Part shown: positions 23,953 through 35,891 of the stretch, in pieces
Layout: every line of letters begins with the position of its first letter
How positions within the stretch are numbered: position 1 is the stretch's first letter
Assembly (NCBI GenBank): GCA_963971425.1
Contig: OZ020517.1
Location: 11,720,501-11,784,500, forward strand
Source of the DNA: Bryoerythrophyllum caledonicum
Lineage: Eukaryota > Streptophyta > Bryopsida > Pottiales > Pottiaceae
Length of the DNA: 64,000 bases
Direction: 5' to 3'
Translations under genes and position numbers: made by a program
The notes under the pieces: model-generated
Database searches by the model: none
The model's input: the letters and a program-made list of their open reading frames with translations, nothing else
What the model was told of the DNA's origin: nothing

Positions 23953-24590
23953 CATGGCGACCATCTGGGCCGACTCGTGAGAGGAGAGTGGACCTAGACC
24001 TCTTGCTCACTACGGCACACGGTAATGAGAAAAAATAAAGAGATGTAGAAAGACAATTATGGAATTTGGAAGAAAACTAGGAAGTTAGACAAAAGTGATG
24101 GGATTGAAGAAAAGCTAGGAAATTTCAATAGAGAAGGGGGAAAAAATGAGAGAAAAATAGGGAAAATAGAGACGGCATTCGACTAGAAAGAATTGAAAGA
24201 TTAGCAGAATGGATGCACGTCCCAATTTTTGAGTTAAACCCATTCGCCCTGGACGGACCCAGGTTGAATCTACAGCCAAAAAAGATTTCAAAACCGCCTT
24301 CCGCCTTCATCGGAGTGAACTTGGACTACAGAGAGATAGAAGTTCCAATCTCTTTGGAAGGTAAGGAAAGCAAGGAGAGAAAACTATATTTTTGATAAGA
24401 ATTTGGGAGAAAGGAAAACACTTGTCTCTAGTGTAGTGATGAAACTAGTATGGTTGACCCATGGAGAAGAGATGACCGGCTGCAACTAGTGGTCAAAAGG
24501 CACTTAGTTGAATCGGAAGAGTCATGTCCTCCCCGTTGTGAGGCCAATTGTCACGAAGTGAGGTGGGCTAGTGATAGTGAATCCACTCTA
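23953..24590 (-). other. Gypsy untranslated segment between gag stop and 3' LTR
   Basis: 638 bp without convincing coding sequence. A polypurine tract would be expected on the minus strand just before 23,952, but none is obvious. Confidence 0.5.
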
Positions 24591-27500
24591 TCATGTCCGG
24601 TATTCCTTGCAACGACTCCCAGCCGTGCGCGTTGGAAATGATTCACCATTCAGGGTTTCGAGTTGGACCGAGTTGTTGGGAAACACCTTGGTAACGAGAT
24701 AGGGGCCCAACCACAACGCATCAAACTTCCCAGGGAATTCTAGCCTTCTCGCATCTTGAAGCAAAACCAACATCCGTGGCGACAATGTCCGCTTCTTGTG
24801 GCGTTTATCAAACGCAATTTTCCGGCGCCTCTGGACAACCTCAATGTGTTGTGCGCTCAGTCTACGATCCTCATCCAATTTCTCCAACCGTTCCAATCGA
24901 TGGATCAGGGACTGCTTGGTCAATCGAGTGTCTATCGCTATTCGAAGTGATGGCACTTCAAACTCTATGGGGAGTACAGCCTCTACACCATAGACTAATG
25001 AAAACGGAGTGGCTTGGGTGGTCACCTTGTACCAGTCATGGGGGATTGGTGGATAGATGGGTAGATCACTTCCCACTTGTATTCCTGATGAAGTGGATTT
25101 GAAGTGCAACGGAGAAATGAGGGCTTCTTCATCCAAGATAGGATCTACATTGGACAATTGTGTGCCATCTAAGGTGACACCACAAACATCCTCGTAACGT
25201 AGGTCATCTACGAGAATGGCTAAGTCAATGTCCTTGAGAGGATCACCACTAAGTTCTTCCATGAAAAACGTATCCATGGATCGGTCAGACTCAGTGTGCG
25301 GGTGCTCAGCCAACCAAGTAGAGAATTCTCCATCATCCTCCCATTCGTATAGACTAGGCCCCAAGCAACTCAATGAGGGAGGAGTGGTGGTTTTTGTTAC
25401 TTTTGGAAGCGCGAACTTGACCCCCTTGATTGTCTTCCTAGCACCGCGGGGCACGTGGTCTTCATCCTCCGATGATGAGCTAGAAGATCCTAAGGTCTTA
25501 GGGAAGCTAGGTTGAATATAAACCTTGGTTAGATTCGACCCCACACCATAGGTGATGTGAGGTTTTTCGCCACTCCAATCTACCTTAGCATTGGCTGCCC
25601 TCAACCACGGTCTCCCTAGAAGCAAGGGAAAGGAATTTTTGTTCGAGTGCATTCGAAGCACTTGGAAGGTGATCGTGTAGTCCTCCCCTCCTGTGTTCAT
25701 CTTACACCCAGAAATTTGGCCTATTGGTGCTTCTGGAATCTGGTTGGCCATGTTGATCACATAAGGTGAGGGCTCTGTGATCTCTAGCCCTAATTGTTCC
25801 ATGGTGTGAAGAGGCATGATGTTCACACCACTACCACCATCCACCAATACTTTAGGCAACACCTTATCCACTATAGTGGCCTCAATTTCTACCGCACGAA
25901 CCTCAAATGCTTTTTTAGAAGGCTTCCTAGAAGAGCTCATTCTAGCAGCTAAATTGGCCTTGACCTTTACCCTTTTGGCTAGGGGAATCTTCTTCTTCAA
26001 TTCCTTTCGTACCAAGGGAACCAAGTGGATGAGTTGGGCAATGGTAATGTTGGCATTCAACCTATTCAAGTCCTCCCAAAGATCATACGGTCTAAACGTG
26101 GGGGTGGATGAAGGGTTTTTAATCCCCATTTCTTGAATGGGAATTGTTGGACCCTCCCAGGTTGGCTCGGGTGTGTGGGGATTCTGGGGTTTTTCACCTC
26201 CTTCAGAAGGGGTGGAATCTAACATCAACGGATTTACCGGAGGCACCTTCTGGTTGGCCTCCTTTGTGGACTTCAAGGCTTCATGAACTACATCATTAAG
26301 TTCTGATAAGTGTGGTGAATCCTCGAAGCTAGCATCTGATTCCTGAGCTACGAAGGGTTGGTTGGCCTTTTGGGCTCGTGTCAATACCGCATTTACGGGA
26401 AGTGAAAGGTGAGCCACTTGATGTGGAATGACAGGTTCATGCGATACAAAATGGGATTGAGAAGAGGTAGAACTCTGAGGAGCTCCTTGAGACCCGAGTT
26501 CTGTCAATGTGACGGTGGTAGAGGAAGATGAAGAAGAAAGAGATGCAAATCGGGCATCTTGGTTAGGTGCCTGGTTTTGGCCAAAAGGCACAAAACCGTG
26601 TTGGGTTTGTAAGCCTTGGGGAGGTTGGTGGTTTTGACGATGATTATTATAATCATAGTACATGTTGGGAGGATGGAGACTATTGTCATTCGAAGAGTTT
26701 CGAGCCCCTCTCTGGTTATCCATGGCTTGTTGGGCAAAATTCCCTCTCATTGGCCTCATAGGAATGACTTTGTCCTTCTCCCTACATCTAATTGTGGGAT
26801 GATTACCACCGCAATTCCCACACACTACCCCATTTTCCAACCAACAACTCCCAGGTGGATGTCTTCTTCCACAGGATTGGCAGATCTCCCAACGAGGCTG
26901 GGACCTCAGACCTTGACCACGGTTAGGTGGTTGATTCCGGTGTGGGGGTTGATAGACGTTTGAATGGTGTGGGAAGGTGGTACAAAACTGCATGGTGTGA
27001 CCATTCTCGCCGCATGAAGTGCACCACATACCAGAAGAATGCCTACCTGACTCTATCTGAGGAGGTGGGGCATTAGGGTTCTGGTTCCTGAGTAGAAGAG
27101 CCATCTGATCTGTCATTGCCCTCAATTGTTGTTGGAGTTGGTCTTGGAACCCTTGCTGAGCGTCGTGGATCTCCTTCTTCATCTCGTGACGCCAAGTGGG
27201 TCCATATGTAAGAGCGGGTAGAGGAACGGGGGGCCTGACATTAAGAGGAATAGTATTCACCACAGGTGGAGAATACACTGTTGGGCCAGGTGGAGGTTCA
27301 ACTGAGTCTGACTTCTCCCGGGCATGGATGGGAATAAAGCTAGGAATGCTCTCATTCTCCTTCCTCCATAGTTTCTCGTGTTCTGTTGCCACCGCTGCCA
27401 CGGTCCTAGCTGCCTCCTTAGCTTCCTCTAAGGTGGTGGGCCTTGTCTGGAGGATTTCCCGTATCGTTTTCTCTTGATAAAACCCCTGAAGGAAAAAGTG

Positions 27501-28184
27501 TCTCAAGGTATCATCCGTGAGCAAATCACCCACGAACCGGGTGACAACTTGTTCAAACCTACGGATGTAGGATGAAATATCCTCATCCTTCCCTTGTCTA
27601 AAGCTTGCCAAGGCTGTCAAGGCTGCACTCTGGCCTACTTCGGGTCTGTATTGTTCCAAGAATGACCTCATGAGGCCATCCCAATCACGGAAGGTGGATG
27701 CCGCATGATTGCGGTACCATTCGTAAGCCGATTCCTTGAGTGTGGTTGGAAACCACACCAAGTAGTAACGGTTGTCGGTTATCAAACACGTAGTCAATAA
27801 CTCTATAAACCGCTCCACATGCATCGAGGGATCCTCATCCCTAGTTCCCTTGAAACTAGAAAGATTTGGGGGCATAGGGGCAGCTTGAAGCCCTTCAGGA
27901 ACTACAATAGGCAAACCCCTTGGTTGAACCAAGGGGTTTAGGGATGGGTTGACAATTGGATCTTCCATGTCACCAGGACTAGGAAGAGGGGAAGAGTGAG
28001 GAGAGGAGGAAGACCTAAAGCTTGATTCCTCAACGGTTGTACGGTCTTTTGGGCCTCCCGAGTTGGTTCTTGTACTAGGACCTCCTTCTAATGTCTCAGG
28101 ATTGGGAAATGAAGTTGGAGTAGTAGAAATTAGGGGAAGGGGAAGCGGTCTATAACATCTTCCAGATCGAGTCACAGGGCTCAT
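24591..28184 (-). CDS. Gag-protease-integrase tail fusion protein of the Gypsy element
   Basis: 1,197 uninterrupted codons. Residues about 90-280: retrotransposon gag domain (WFPTTLKESAYEWYRNH, RQGKDEDISSYIRRFEQV, FLQGFYQEKTI). About 384-397: CCHC knuckle CTSCGENGHTMQFC, followed by further Cys pairs (CQSCGRRH, CGNCGGNH). About 770-880: aspartic protease with VDGGSGVNIMP and LLLGRPWLR. About 1,050 onward the sequence jumps directly to the end of integrase (TPFSLVYGVEAVLPIEFEVP and the WLGPYLVTKV C-terminal motif). RT, RNase H and the integrase catalytic core are therefore missing through a deletion near 25,020 that kept the frame. Preservation of a full open frame suggests the shortened protein is what this family now propagates with. 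Gag builds the particle; the protease could still cleave it. Confidence 0.85.
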   Translation of the reverse strand: MSPVTRSGRCYRPLPLPLISTTPTSFPNPETLEGGPSTRTNSGGPKDRTTVEESSFRSSSSPHSSPLPSPGDMEDPIVNPSLNPLVQPRGLPIVVPEGLQAAPMPPNLSSFKGTRDEDPSMHVERFIELLTTCLITDNRYYLVWFPTTLKESAYEWYRNHAASTFRDWDGLMRSFLEQYRPEVGQSAALTALASFRQGKDEDISSYIRRFEQVVTRFVGDLLTDDTLRHFFLQGFYQEKTIREILQTRPTTLEEAKEAARTVAAVATEHEKLWRKENESIPSFIPIHAREKSDSVEPPPGPTVYSPPVVNTIPLNVRPPVPLPALTYGPTWRHEMKKEIHDAQQGFQDQLQQQLRAMTDQMALLLRNQNPNAPPPQIESGRHSSGMWCTSCGENGHTMQFCTTFPHHSNVYQPPHRNQPPNRGQGLRSQPRWEICQSCGRRHPPGSCWLENGVVCGNCGGNHPTIRCREKDKVIPMRPMRGNFAQQAMDNQRGARNSSNDNSLHPPNMYYDYNNHRQNHQPPQGLQTQHGFVPFGQNQAPNQDARFASLSSSSSSTTVTLTELGSQGAPQSSTSSQSHFVSHEPVIPHQVAHLSLPVNAVLTRAQKANQPFVAQESDASFEDSPHLSELNDVVHEALKSTKEANQKVPPVNPLMLDSTPSEGGEKPQNPHTPEPTWEGPTIPIQEMGIKNPSSTPTFRPYDLWEDLNRLNANITIAQLIHLVPLVRKELKKKIPLAKRVKVKANLAARMSSSRKPSKKAFEVRAVEIEATIVDKVLPKVLVDGGSGVNIMPLHTMEQLGLEITEPSPYVINMANQIPEAPIGQISGCKMNTGGEDYTITFQVLRMHSNKNSFPLLLGRPWLRAANAKVDWSGEKPHITYGVGSNLTKVYIQPSFPKTLGSSSSSSEDEDHVPRGARKTIKGVKFALPKVTKTTTPPSLSCLGPSLYEWEDDGEFSTWLAEHPHTESDRSMDTFFMEELSGDPLKDIDLAILVDDLRYEDVCGVTLDGTQLSNVDPILDEEALISPLHFKSTSSGIQVGSDLPIYPPIPHDWYKVTTQATPFSLVYGVEAVLPIEFEVPSLRIAIDTRLTKQSLIHRLERLEKLDEDRRLSAQHIEVVQRRRKIAFDKRHKKRTLSPRMLVLLQDARRLEFPGKFDALWLGPYLVTKVFPNNSVQLETLNGESFPTRTAGSRCKEYRT

Positions 28185-29212
28185 CTAACGATTAAGTTGC
28201 CGTTCTTAGTTTTCTAGACCTATGTGAAGACATTTCGTAAACACCAATAATTGACTTACAATGATTCCAAGTTTCTCCCAAACTCCCCCATGCTGGGAAG
28301 TAAACAAAACAGAAGGTTACATGTGGGGCTAACCTCCGGACGAGGTACACCCACTATGCCCCATACGATACAGACTCTTAGTTGGGCTGACCACCTACTT
28401 GGAGGTTTCTCCTCGGTATCAAGGTATCCCCAAATTCTCTCCAAGGGATGGCATCACCAACTTAAGAGAAACGACACCAACATGTACGAAAAATCCTTCA
28501 TTGGTTCATCACAATTTGTTCATTAAGAAGGGGAGAACGTACCTGGCTGCAATTTCACCATCCCTGTTCGATCCCTAAGCGAATCTAAGTGCCTAGTGTA
28601 GGGTTTGGTGTAGTGAGGAAGGTTCGTGTACTCACCTTATGCCGTGCTCCTTCCTCACGACCCCTTCAACATGCATATCATTCCATGTATGCAACATTCA
28701 TCCCATTCAACAACCAAGGCTATTGATAGCACGCAAGTTGCTCTTACCTTGGTGGTAGATCAAGTTCGGGGGGGAAGGGAAGGGCGCCCTTGTCCCATGC
28801 CCGGGCACATGCACCTTCCCTCTTTGGCTTAGAAGCTCACTGATTACTTTCAAGCAATCGTGGGAGGGCCTCAACCTTTCACCCCTAAGCCCCCTAACTC
28901 AACCAAAGCACAAGAGTTAGAAGGTGGTCCGCCTAACACAATGTGCTTGAGTTAGGAGGTCGGGAATTCCACACACCCTTCTAACTCCCCACCTCCATTA
29001 CAACTTGGACAAAACACTTCATACAAGGATATATGCACAAAAGTAGTTCAGCAACTTACCTCAAGCAATAGCGCACTCCACTCCCCATATGTGGCAAAAA
29101 CCACTCCATTCACGGTTTAGGTCAGAAATAGACCATTCAGAACCCTAGAAACCCTAAATTTAGCAATTCAGCAGTAAGACAAACACCTTCCAAGCAATGA
29201 ACCAAACAAAAG
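28185..29212 (-). other. Gypsy 5' leader (packaging region)
   Basis: About 1.0 kb between the primer-binding site and the gag start, without a supported gene. In comparable elements this region holds dimerisation and packaging signals; none can be pointed out here. Confidence 0.5.
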
Positions 29213-29233
29213 CTCCTCCCGGCAGACGCACCA
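29213..29233 (-). other. Gypsy primer-binding site
   Basis: On the minus strand, two bases after the 5' LTR, is TGGTGCGTCTGCCGGGAGG. It starts with TGG, complementary to a tRNA CCA end, and closely resembles the tRNA-Asp-type sites of plant Athila/Tat Gypsy elements (TGGCGCCGTTGCCGGGG). It sets the orientation of the element. Confidence 0.7.
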
Positions 29234-29235
29234 AA

Positions 29236-32002
29236 TGTAAGCCCAAAAATAAACCCCCTAAGAGAATCCATTTTTAAACCTACGAGGTCCTATTGTTACA
29301 CCACTTACCATTCCTTATGCTTAACTGTAAACCCTAATTTCTACTGGATTTGGATCTTGGCATATCCATTTATATATTTAGAAATCAATAGTACTATTAT
29401 CTTAATCCAGTTAAGTGAACTTGATTAACCCTCCTTGGTATTTAAAGGCTTAACTCTGGATAAATTAGATAGGTATGAATAGTTAATTAATTAATTGTTA
29501 TCTAATTATTATGGCTATTAGTTATTATGATTATTATTACTTATTCTTTATTTATTTATTTATTTTAATTTTTTGTTGTTTTATTATTATTATTATTATT
29601 TTTTTATTTTTTTTTAGTTTAGGTCAGCTGATCAGGCCTGATCCAGACCCTGGTTGGAGCAGCAACTTCGGCAGCCTTTATCTATTGATTCGGGACTCCG
29701 AATACCAAAAAATTTCCTCTTAAAATGATCACCAGCTCAATTCCAACTTGGTTAAAACACTAAATACCTAATTTGAGATTGATACCGGCCTCCACCAGCA
29801 GTCGCAGCAGACAGTCCCTGTGAGTCCCAGGTTTTGTTTTTTTTTTTTTTTAAAAAACATCTTAACTTCCTAGGATTAACTCCGAATTGAGCGTTTTCAA
29901 CTTCTAATCTTATTAGTTTTTCGTGCTCTTGACGATGGACTCCTCAGAATGTCCAGCCAGACCTTGAGGACTGCCACATACAGACGGACAGCGGCGACCC
30001 AACAACCACAACAAGTATTCACAGCTTCCTCATGAGCTCACACATCATTCAATTGGGAACACCATTCACCAAATTCTCAACGATTCCAGCAAGCACCAAC
30101 TTACAAGCATCAGCATTCTTGCATCGGCCAGCGAGCAATCATCACCAAGTTTTGGAACCCTAATGTCAAAAAAAATCCTCCAGCGCTTCCGCACAAGTTT
30201 AGAGATCCCACAAATTCAATCAACACAAGAAGGAAACCGCAACGACCGCATGCAGGTAGGAATTAGGGAAGGTAGCTTCACCCAGGAAATACTCCCTGGT
30301 CCGAGCGCCGCAGCCTCTTCTCGCCTGGATCCTCCAGCTCGAGTCTTCTCAGCTCGCGGCACCTTCACACCACCGCGCGCACACACGGCTCCACGATCAC
30401 CAACGCCGACCTTCAACAGCGCCTCCACACCGAAGCTCCCACCGCAGGAGCACTCCAGCGCGCTCTCTCAAAACCACAAAAAAAAAAGAAAACACGGCTC
30501 TCTCTCCCGTGCTCAGAGCCAGACCTCGTGATCACAATCACGGACCCTTGCGCGCACAGGTGCGCCCCTCGCCGAGCAGCCTTCCGGAACAGAGCCCAGC
30601 TCGTGCAAGCCCCAGCTCCGATCCCCGCGCACACACACAAAAACAGAAGAGTCCAGCTCTTCTCTCGCGCCGGAGCTCACCCTCCAGCTCCCCGAACACG
30701 AGACATCCTCGCGCAGGCAGGCGCAGACCCTCCTCGCGCGCAGCCGGTGCGCTCACCACAAAGACGAGAGACTCTCCTCGCACAGGAGCCTCGCACAAGA
30801 AAAACGAAGAAGAAAAAAAACAGAAGAGTCCAGCTCTTCTCTCGCGCCGGAGCTCCTCCTCAGCTCCCCGAACACGAGACCTCCTTCACGCGCTCAGAGC
30901 GCGCCTCTCCCCACAGAGCTCTTCCAAGAAAGAAAAAAAAACAGAGAGGCCAGCTCTCCCTCGCGCCCAGGGCGCACACACCACCAACCACCAAACAAAA
31001 CAAACCCAACCCAAAGCAAAAAAACGAGAGCTCCAGCCCTCTCTCCTGCTCGCAGGAGCTCCTCCTCGCTCCAAAAACGGGCCCCCGAAAATCCCGTGAC
31101 CCCAGCTCTCTCGCCAGCGACTCAGCCTGGCTGGTTCTCCTTTTTTTCTTTTTTTTTCTTTTTCTTTTGGTCTTTCTCGTTTTTCTTCCCCGACAAGACT
31201 GGCTTAGTTTAAATGAGGCAGCCCATGACCTCTCACAGAAGTGCAGGATTGGCCACTTACAGCCGTTTTTGCATGTTTTTAGTTTATTACTAGCATTAAC
31301 TCGCCGCTTTGCTCCTGACAAGCCTCCCTAAAATTAATTCCATGGTGGCAAGAATTGTCATGTGGCATGTGCATGGGGAAGCACACCCAACCACCTTCTT
31401 TTCTTTTCTTCCCCTTTTTTTTCTTTTCCTTTTGATCTTTTAACGACCATTACCCTAGATCTACTACTATCTACTGATGATTTGCAATTTACTTATAACT
31501 TCAAAAACTAACCACATAGCTGGACTCCTAGCACCCTAATTAGTCTACACAAATTTTCCTAGCATTTTTGGAGTTCATTAAGTATTTTTTCCGAGTGGTC
31601 AACCCGTCGACTAACTAGTCAACCCCTAGAATTAAATAGTAATTCAACTCGGAAATTTCTAGAAATTTTACCACTACTTCTACCTGCTAGGAGACACTCT
31701 CTCAATTTTTTCCATAATTTTTGTCCCATTTCTCAATTTTTAGTCATTTTCCAAGGACCTTTTTTTCCCTTTTTTATCTTTCTCTTCATTCCCACTCCAC
31801 TTCCACTACACTTTCAAGCATATTAGTAGGGAAGAGGAAAAATACGAACCGTAGTGTGACATCATGGCACTAAGTTTATTACTCTAGGAATTTGACTCTA
31901 GTAGATGGATTGACTACTACTTTAACTAAAATTGGGTCAATACTATCAAAAACTCGAAAAAAACAAAGAAAAAAGAGTGAGGGCCCACTTTGGCCACTCA
32001 CA
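29236..32002 (-). repeat. Gypsy 5' LTR (right copy)
   Basis: 2,767 bp, same ends and length as the left LTR at a constant offset of 8,050, with about three substitutions. It contains the same GC-rich low-complexity block and is followed by the tcccc duplication and resumption of LINE-2. Confidence 0.92.
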
Positions 32003-32007
32003 TCCCC

Positions 32008-32541
32008 CAAAACAAACAAGACCTTAATAACATAACAAAGCCTAAAAAAACTAGTACACAAAAAAGAAAAATGTTAAAATACAACACTAAACATACATAT
32101 AACAAACTATTACTACTTCTAGGAGGAGATATAGAAACCAACCCCGGACCCATGCCTAATATACTAAAAAGACACCCCCGAACGCATAAAAAAAATGCCA
32201 AAATATACTTCATACCTAATACCATAAAACTCCAACCAGAATATGAGCACATTGCAAAATCCTTTGCACCTTTTTTAAAGAACACACATACACTACACCA
32301 CATACACAACACTTCCCACCCAAACATTGCCCAATACATACAACTAAAAAATACACATCCACCACCCCACATTCTATATGCACTAATAATCACTACTCAT
32401 CCAAACATAGATGAATGCAACCTTCTTCTAAATCCACAAAATTTGAATGCAATTACATGGACCAATACACTTCTACAAACTTTAATAAACTTACAAAACC
32501 CACCAGAACAACACATTTACACTCCACACCCTTATACTTAA
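32008..32541 (+). pseudogene. LINE-2 ORF2 N-terminal region, continued, with second 2A-like motif
   Basis: This resumes in frame with 20,031-21,185 once the Gypsy is removed (HIP|QNKQ). GDIETNPGP at 32,125-32,151, preceded by LLLLLG, is a canonical 2A motif. Its surroundings (MPNILK, HKKNAKIYFIPNTI) match the single 2A region of LINE-1 at 43,116-43,142. The two LINE-2 motifs would be 157 residues apart. The frame ends at TAA 32,539-32,541, where LINE-1 has a Lys codon (FTKFLVENQN), so this stop is a decay mutation. Confidence 0.8.
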
Positions 32542-33092
32542 TTCCTGACAGACAACCAAAATATTATAAACCATGAGAACTCAATACATAAAACTATACG
32601 ACTTCTTACATAGTCAAGACAAACCACCCTCAAATGATACAATTAAACAAAAATTCCCTTACCTCCCTAACAACCTCATAAATGAATCACTAAAATGTCT
32701 AGATCATACACCATAATACACCCACCCACTCCCACCTCTTCCCTACATCCCTCTTCTAAATCAAAACATTAGAGCAAACCAAGAAAATACATACATAATC
32801 ACATGGAATGCCTCCTCACTAAACACTGCCCTTCCTAGCTTAAAAAACTGTCACATACACAGACACACCACCGGCCCTCATAGTTATACAAGAAACAAAA
32901 CTAACCGCCACAAAATCTACAAAATATATACAAAATATATTCCAAAACTATAAACTCATCTTTAACAATACACATGCACTTACAAGATGCATACAACAAC
33001 GGCGACCATACACACCGGGCCGCGGTGGCCTCCTTACATTAATACACAAAAAATATACGTTCCCAGGCAACATCAACAAAATCCCTACCCCA
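32542..33092 (+). pseudogene. LINE-2 ORF2: start of AP endonuclease, broken
   Basis: Homologous to LINE-1 42,300-42,800. ITWNASSLNT at about 32,800 and a downstream I-QE motif are the N-terminal catalytic motifs (Asn and Glu) of apurinic-type endonucleases that nick target DNA. Stops and frame changes lie between 32,541 and 33,093. Confidence 0.65.
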
Positions 33093-35891
33093 ATGCACAT
33101 ATCACCATACATTCAAATAATTAAAATCACTAATCACCGACTACAACCGTGGTTAATCTTTCACATGTATATGCCATCCCATCCCGAAGATACTAGATTT
33201 CTCTTAGATATACAAAACACTATTACATCCCAAATTAATAATTATCCCAATCATACATACCTATTATGTGGAGACTTCAACAGAGACATAGCGCTAATTG
33301 GCCGCCAAAATGGAAACCATCACACCCCCCCTCAAAACATTGATTACCAATGGTGTTGCTTCACAGAAAACTTAAACTTCACTTACATCAATATTGACAC
33401 ACAATTCTCTAGACAAGGTGGCTATAATTATAGTGATTGGAGTCTAATAGATGGATTTTATATAAATACAAACAACAATACACAATGCACCTCCTCAACA
33501 AACAAAGATATTATTCTCAACTCGGAGCACTCACCCGTACAATTGCACATCCCAAATAACACACTAATCAGTAGAACTCCTATAACCCTAAACAAAGACA
33601 CTATACGCATACTCAACCCCATCCCAAAAACCAACATAGAAAAATTCAACACAAAATTCTTCGAAGAAAACTCCGCACAAATAGACTCCCTCATAAACAC
33701 TCTTGAAAATAATAGTCAATTAACACAAACACAATGGCAAGAAGCATGCCACACCCTAGACAAACTCAGCAATAAAATCTCTGATACACTAGAACAAACT
33801 TGTAGAGCACACCCAATACCTCATATGACAAATGGAACTTCTCAACAAGGTGGGTACCTACCTCGCAAACTTTCAAAAATTTGGAAACAACACTTAACCA
33901 CATACCATACCATACGCAAAACCATTAGAATTGTAAAAAACAACCCTCAATGGCGTAACCACCCCATATACAATGAACTACTAACTCTACAACACATCCA
34001 AATCCCTACCCCGCCGCCTCCAAACCTTCCCCACGATACATGGATAAACGATATCGCGCTCATTGCAAAAAACGCCAACATACAAGCCCGGAAAGTAATC
34101 ACAAAATACACCAAAGAAAATATTAAAAAAGCCATATCAAAATACAAACAACTATACGAAACCAGCCCAAAAAAAATCAACAAAAAAGTCTTTAAAAATC
34201 TTGAATCCCCGCCAATGGATTGTATCACAAATCAATATAATAATATTCTAACTAGTCCCGTAGACATTGCGAATGAAATATTCAACCAACAAACAAAAAC
34301 CAATAGACCAACCGTACCAACATGTAATTACCACCCACAACATACAATAGAATGCACATGTGCAGTACGCCAATACCCATGGCATGACCTGGACGGATAT
34401 ACCATTGACAGACGGGGAGAACCAGAAATTCCAATACATAAATACCTCAACAGAGCCACATACGACACATGCCTTCAAAATCTTGGAAATAATAAAGCCC
34501 CAAGCCCAGACCGCATACCAAACTCAATACTCAAAAACATGCCTCCAAGATTTCATAATCTACTATTCCTCTTCTTCTCACACTGCTATAAACAAAAACA
34601 AATACCAAACTCATGGAAATCAAGTACAACAATTTTACTATACAAAAAAGGGGACCCGTCCATGCTATCCAACCATAGACCAATTGCACTAGCTAACACA
34701 ATATACAAACTCTTTACCAGTACACTTACCTCCATACTATCCTCATACGGCGAAAAATTCAAAATCCTACATGAAAGTCAAGAAGGATTTAGAGCAGAGA
34801 AAAGTACCGCACGACAAATACAAACTATAATAGCCGCACTAGAAGACGCAAAATACACTAACCAAGATATGTACATACTATACGTGGACTTCAAAAATGC
34901 CTTTGGCTCAATAGACCATGCCCGACTTTTAGCAATAATGATGGACCTTGGTGACCCAAAAGAGGCAACTACACTTGTTGGAAACATCTACTCCCAATCA
35001 TCTACCTGTTATACCGGTGAACACTTTGGGAAAACAAAACCTATACCCATCCAAAGAGGAACGATACAAGGGGACACCCTCAGCCCATACCTATTCATTA
35101 TATTTTTAGAACCACTACTCAGATGGCTAGAAAGAAGCAATTATGGATACACTTTTGGCAAATCACAAGTCATAATAAACTCCGTCGCATACGCGGATGA
35201 CCTAGAGACCATAACTAACAAAATCAAATCAATCCAAATACAACTAAACAAAATTGATAGATATTATAAATGGGCCGGTATAGACGTAGGTGTTCCAAAA
35301 TATGCCGCTACCGGATGCCCAAACAAATCCAAATTGAACCCTACCACTTTCAAAGCCCTAATGCAAGCCTCTAACATTAATTACCGCAATCAACCGATCC
35401 CTATACTACACCAAAACGAACCATACATATATTTAGGTACCAACCTCGTTCCTTCACTAAAATGGAAAATCCAAATCCACACCACAACGACGAAACTCAT
35501 CAAACAATGCAAAGAACTAACAACATGCCCAGCTACCATGAAACAAAAAATAAAAATGGTTGATTCCGTACTACGTCCAGGTGTGGCATACAATTTCTAC
35601 GGTGTACCATACTCTATGCCAGCTATCAAAAAACTTGATAAAAAAATAATAGCCATACAAAAAACCATATGTGGATTACCAAAATGTATGTCAAATACAA
35701 TAACCCAACTTCCACATAACCTATTCGGACTTGAAGCTTTCTCCCTCAAAAACGCATATCTCAGATGTATAGGCGAACAACTACAAAACGCTTTAAACGA
35801 TAAAGGAAGGCTTGGGAAAATATACAATGGACTAACTCATTATGTCCTTGCCCAATATGGTGGCGCCGAAAACATACCAAGAATTAAATAA
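33093..35891 (+). pseudogene. LINE-2 ORF2: endonuclease C-terminus and reverse transcriptase
   Basis: 932 open codons. Endonuclease motifs: GDFNRD at about 33,270, SDWSLIDGFYI at about 33,430, NSEHSPV at about 33,520 (the SDHxP-type His). RT: YKKGDPSMLSNHRPIALA, ESQEGFRAEKST, YVDFKNAFGSIDH, RGTIQGDTLSPYLF, and YADD at 35,190-35,201, followed by the thumb region. All RT catalytic residues are present. The frame ends at TAA 35,889-35,891 where LINE-1 continues (TKKTDCIRS), and homology continues past it in the same frame (SDCIRSPIT), so it is one decayed ORF2, not a complete gene. Confidence 0.88.

Larger units (their letters stand above)
21186..32002 (-). mobile_element. Non-autonomous Gypsy-type LTR retrotransposon, very young
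   Basis: 10,817 bp with two 2,767-bp direct LTRs starting TG and ending CA, flanked by the 5-bp duplication tcccc (21,181-21,185 and 32,003-32,007). I count only about three differences between LTRs (near 21,372, 21,408 and 21,801), about 0.1%, so insertion is recent. Coding and primer-binding site place it on the minus strand, so the right LTR is the 5' LTR. The internal region encodes gag, protease and only the tail of integrase; reverse transcriptase, RNase H and the integrase core are absent. It must be mobilised in trans. Confidence 0.9.

Noticed and set aside
20031..32541. Two separate LINE fragments on either side of the Gypsy element
   Set aside because: The tcccc duplication and exact in-frame rejoining (HIP then QNKQ) show one LINE interrupted by one insertion.
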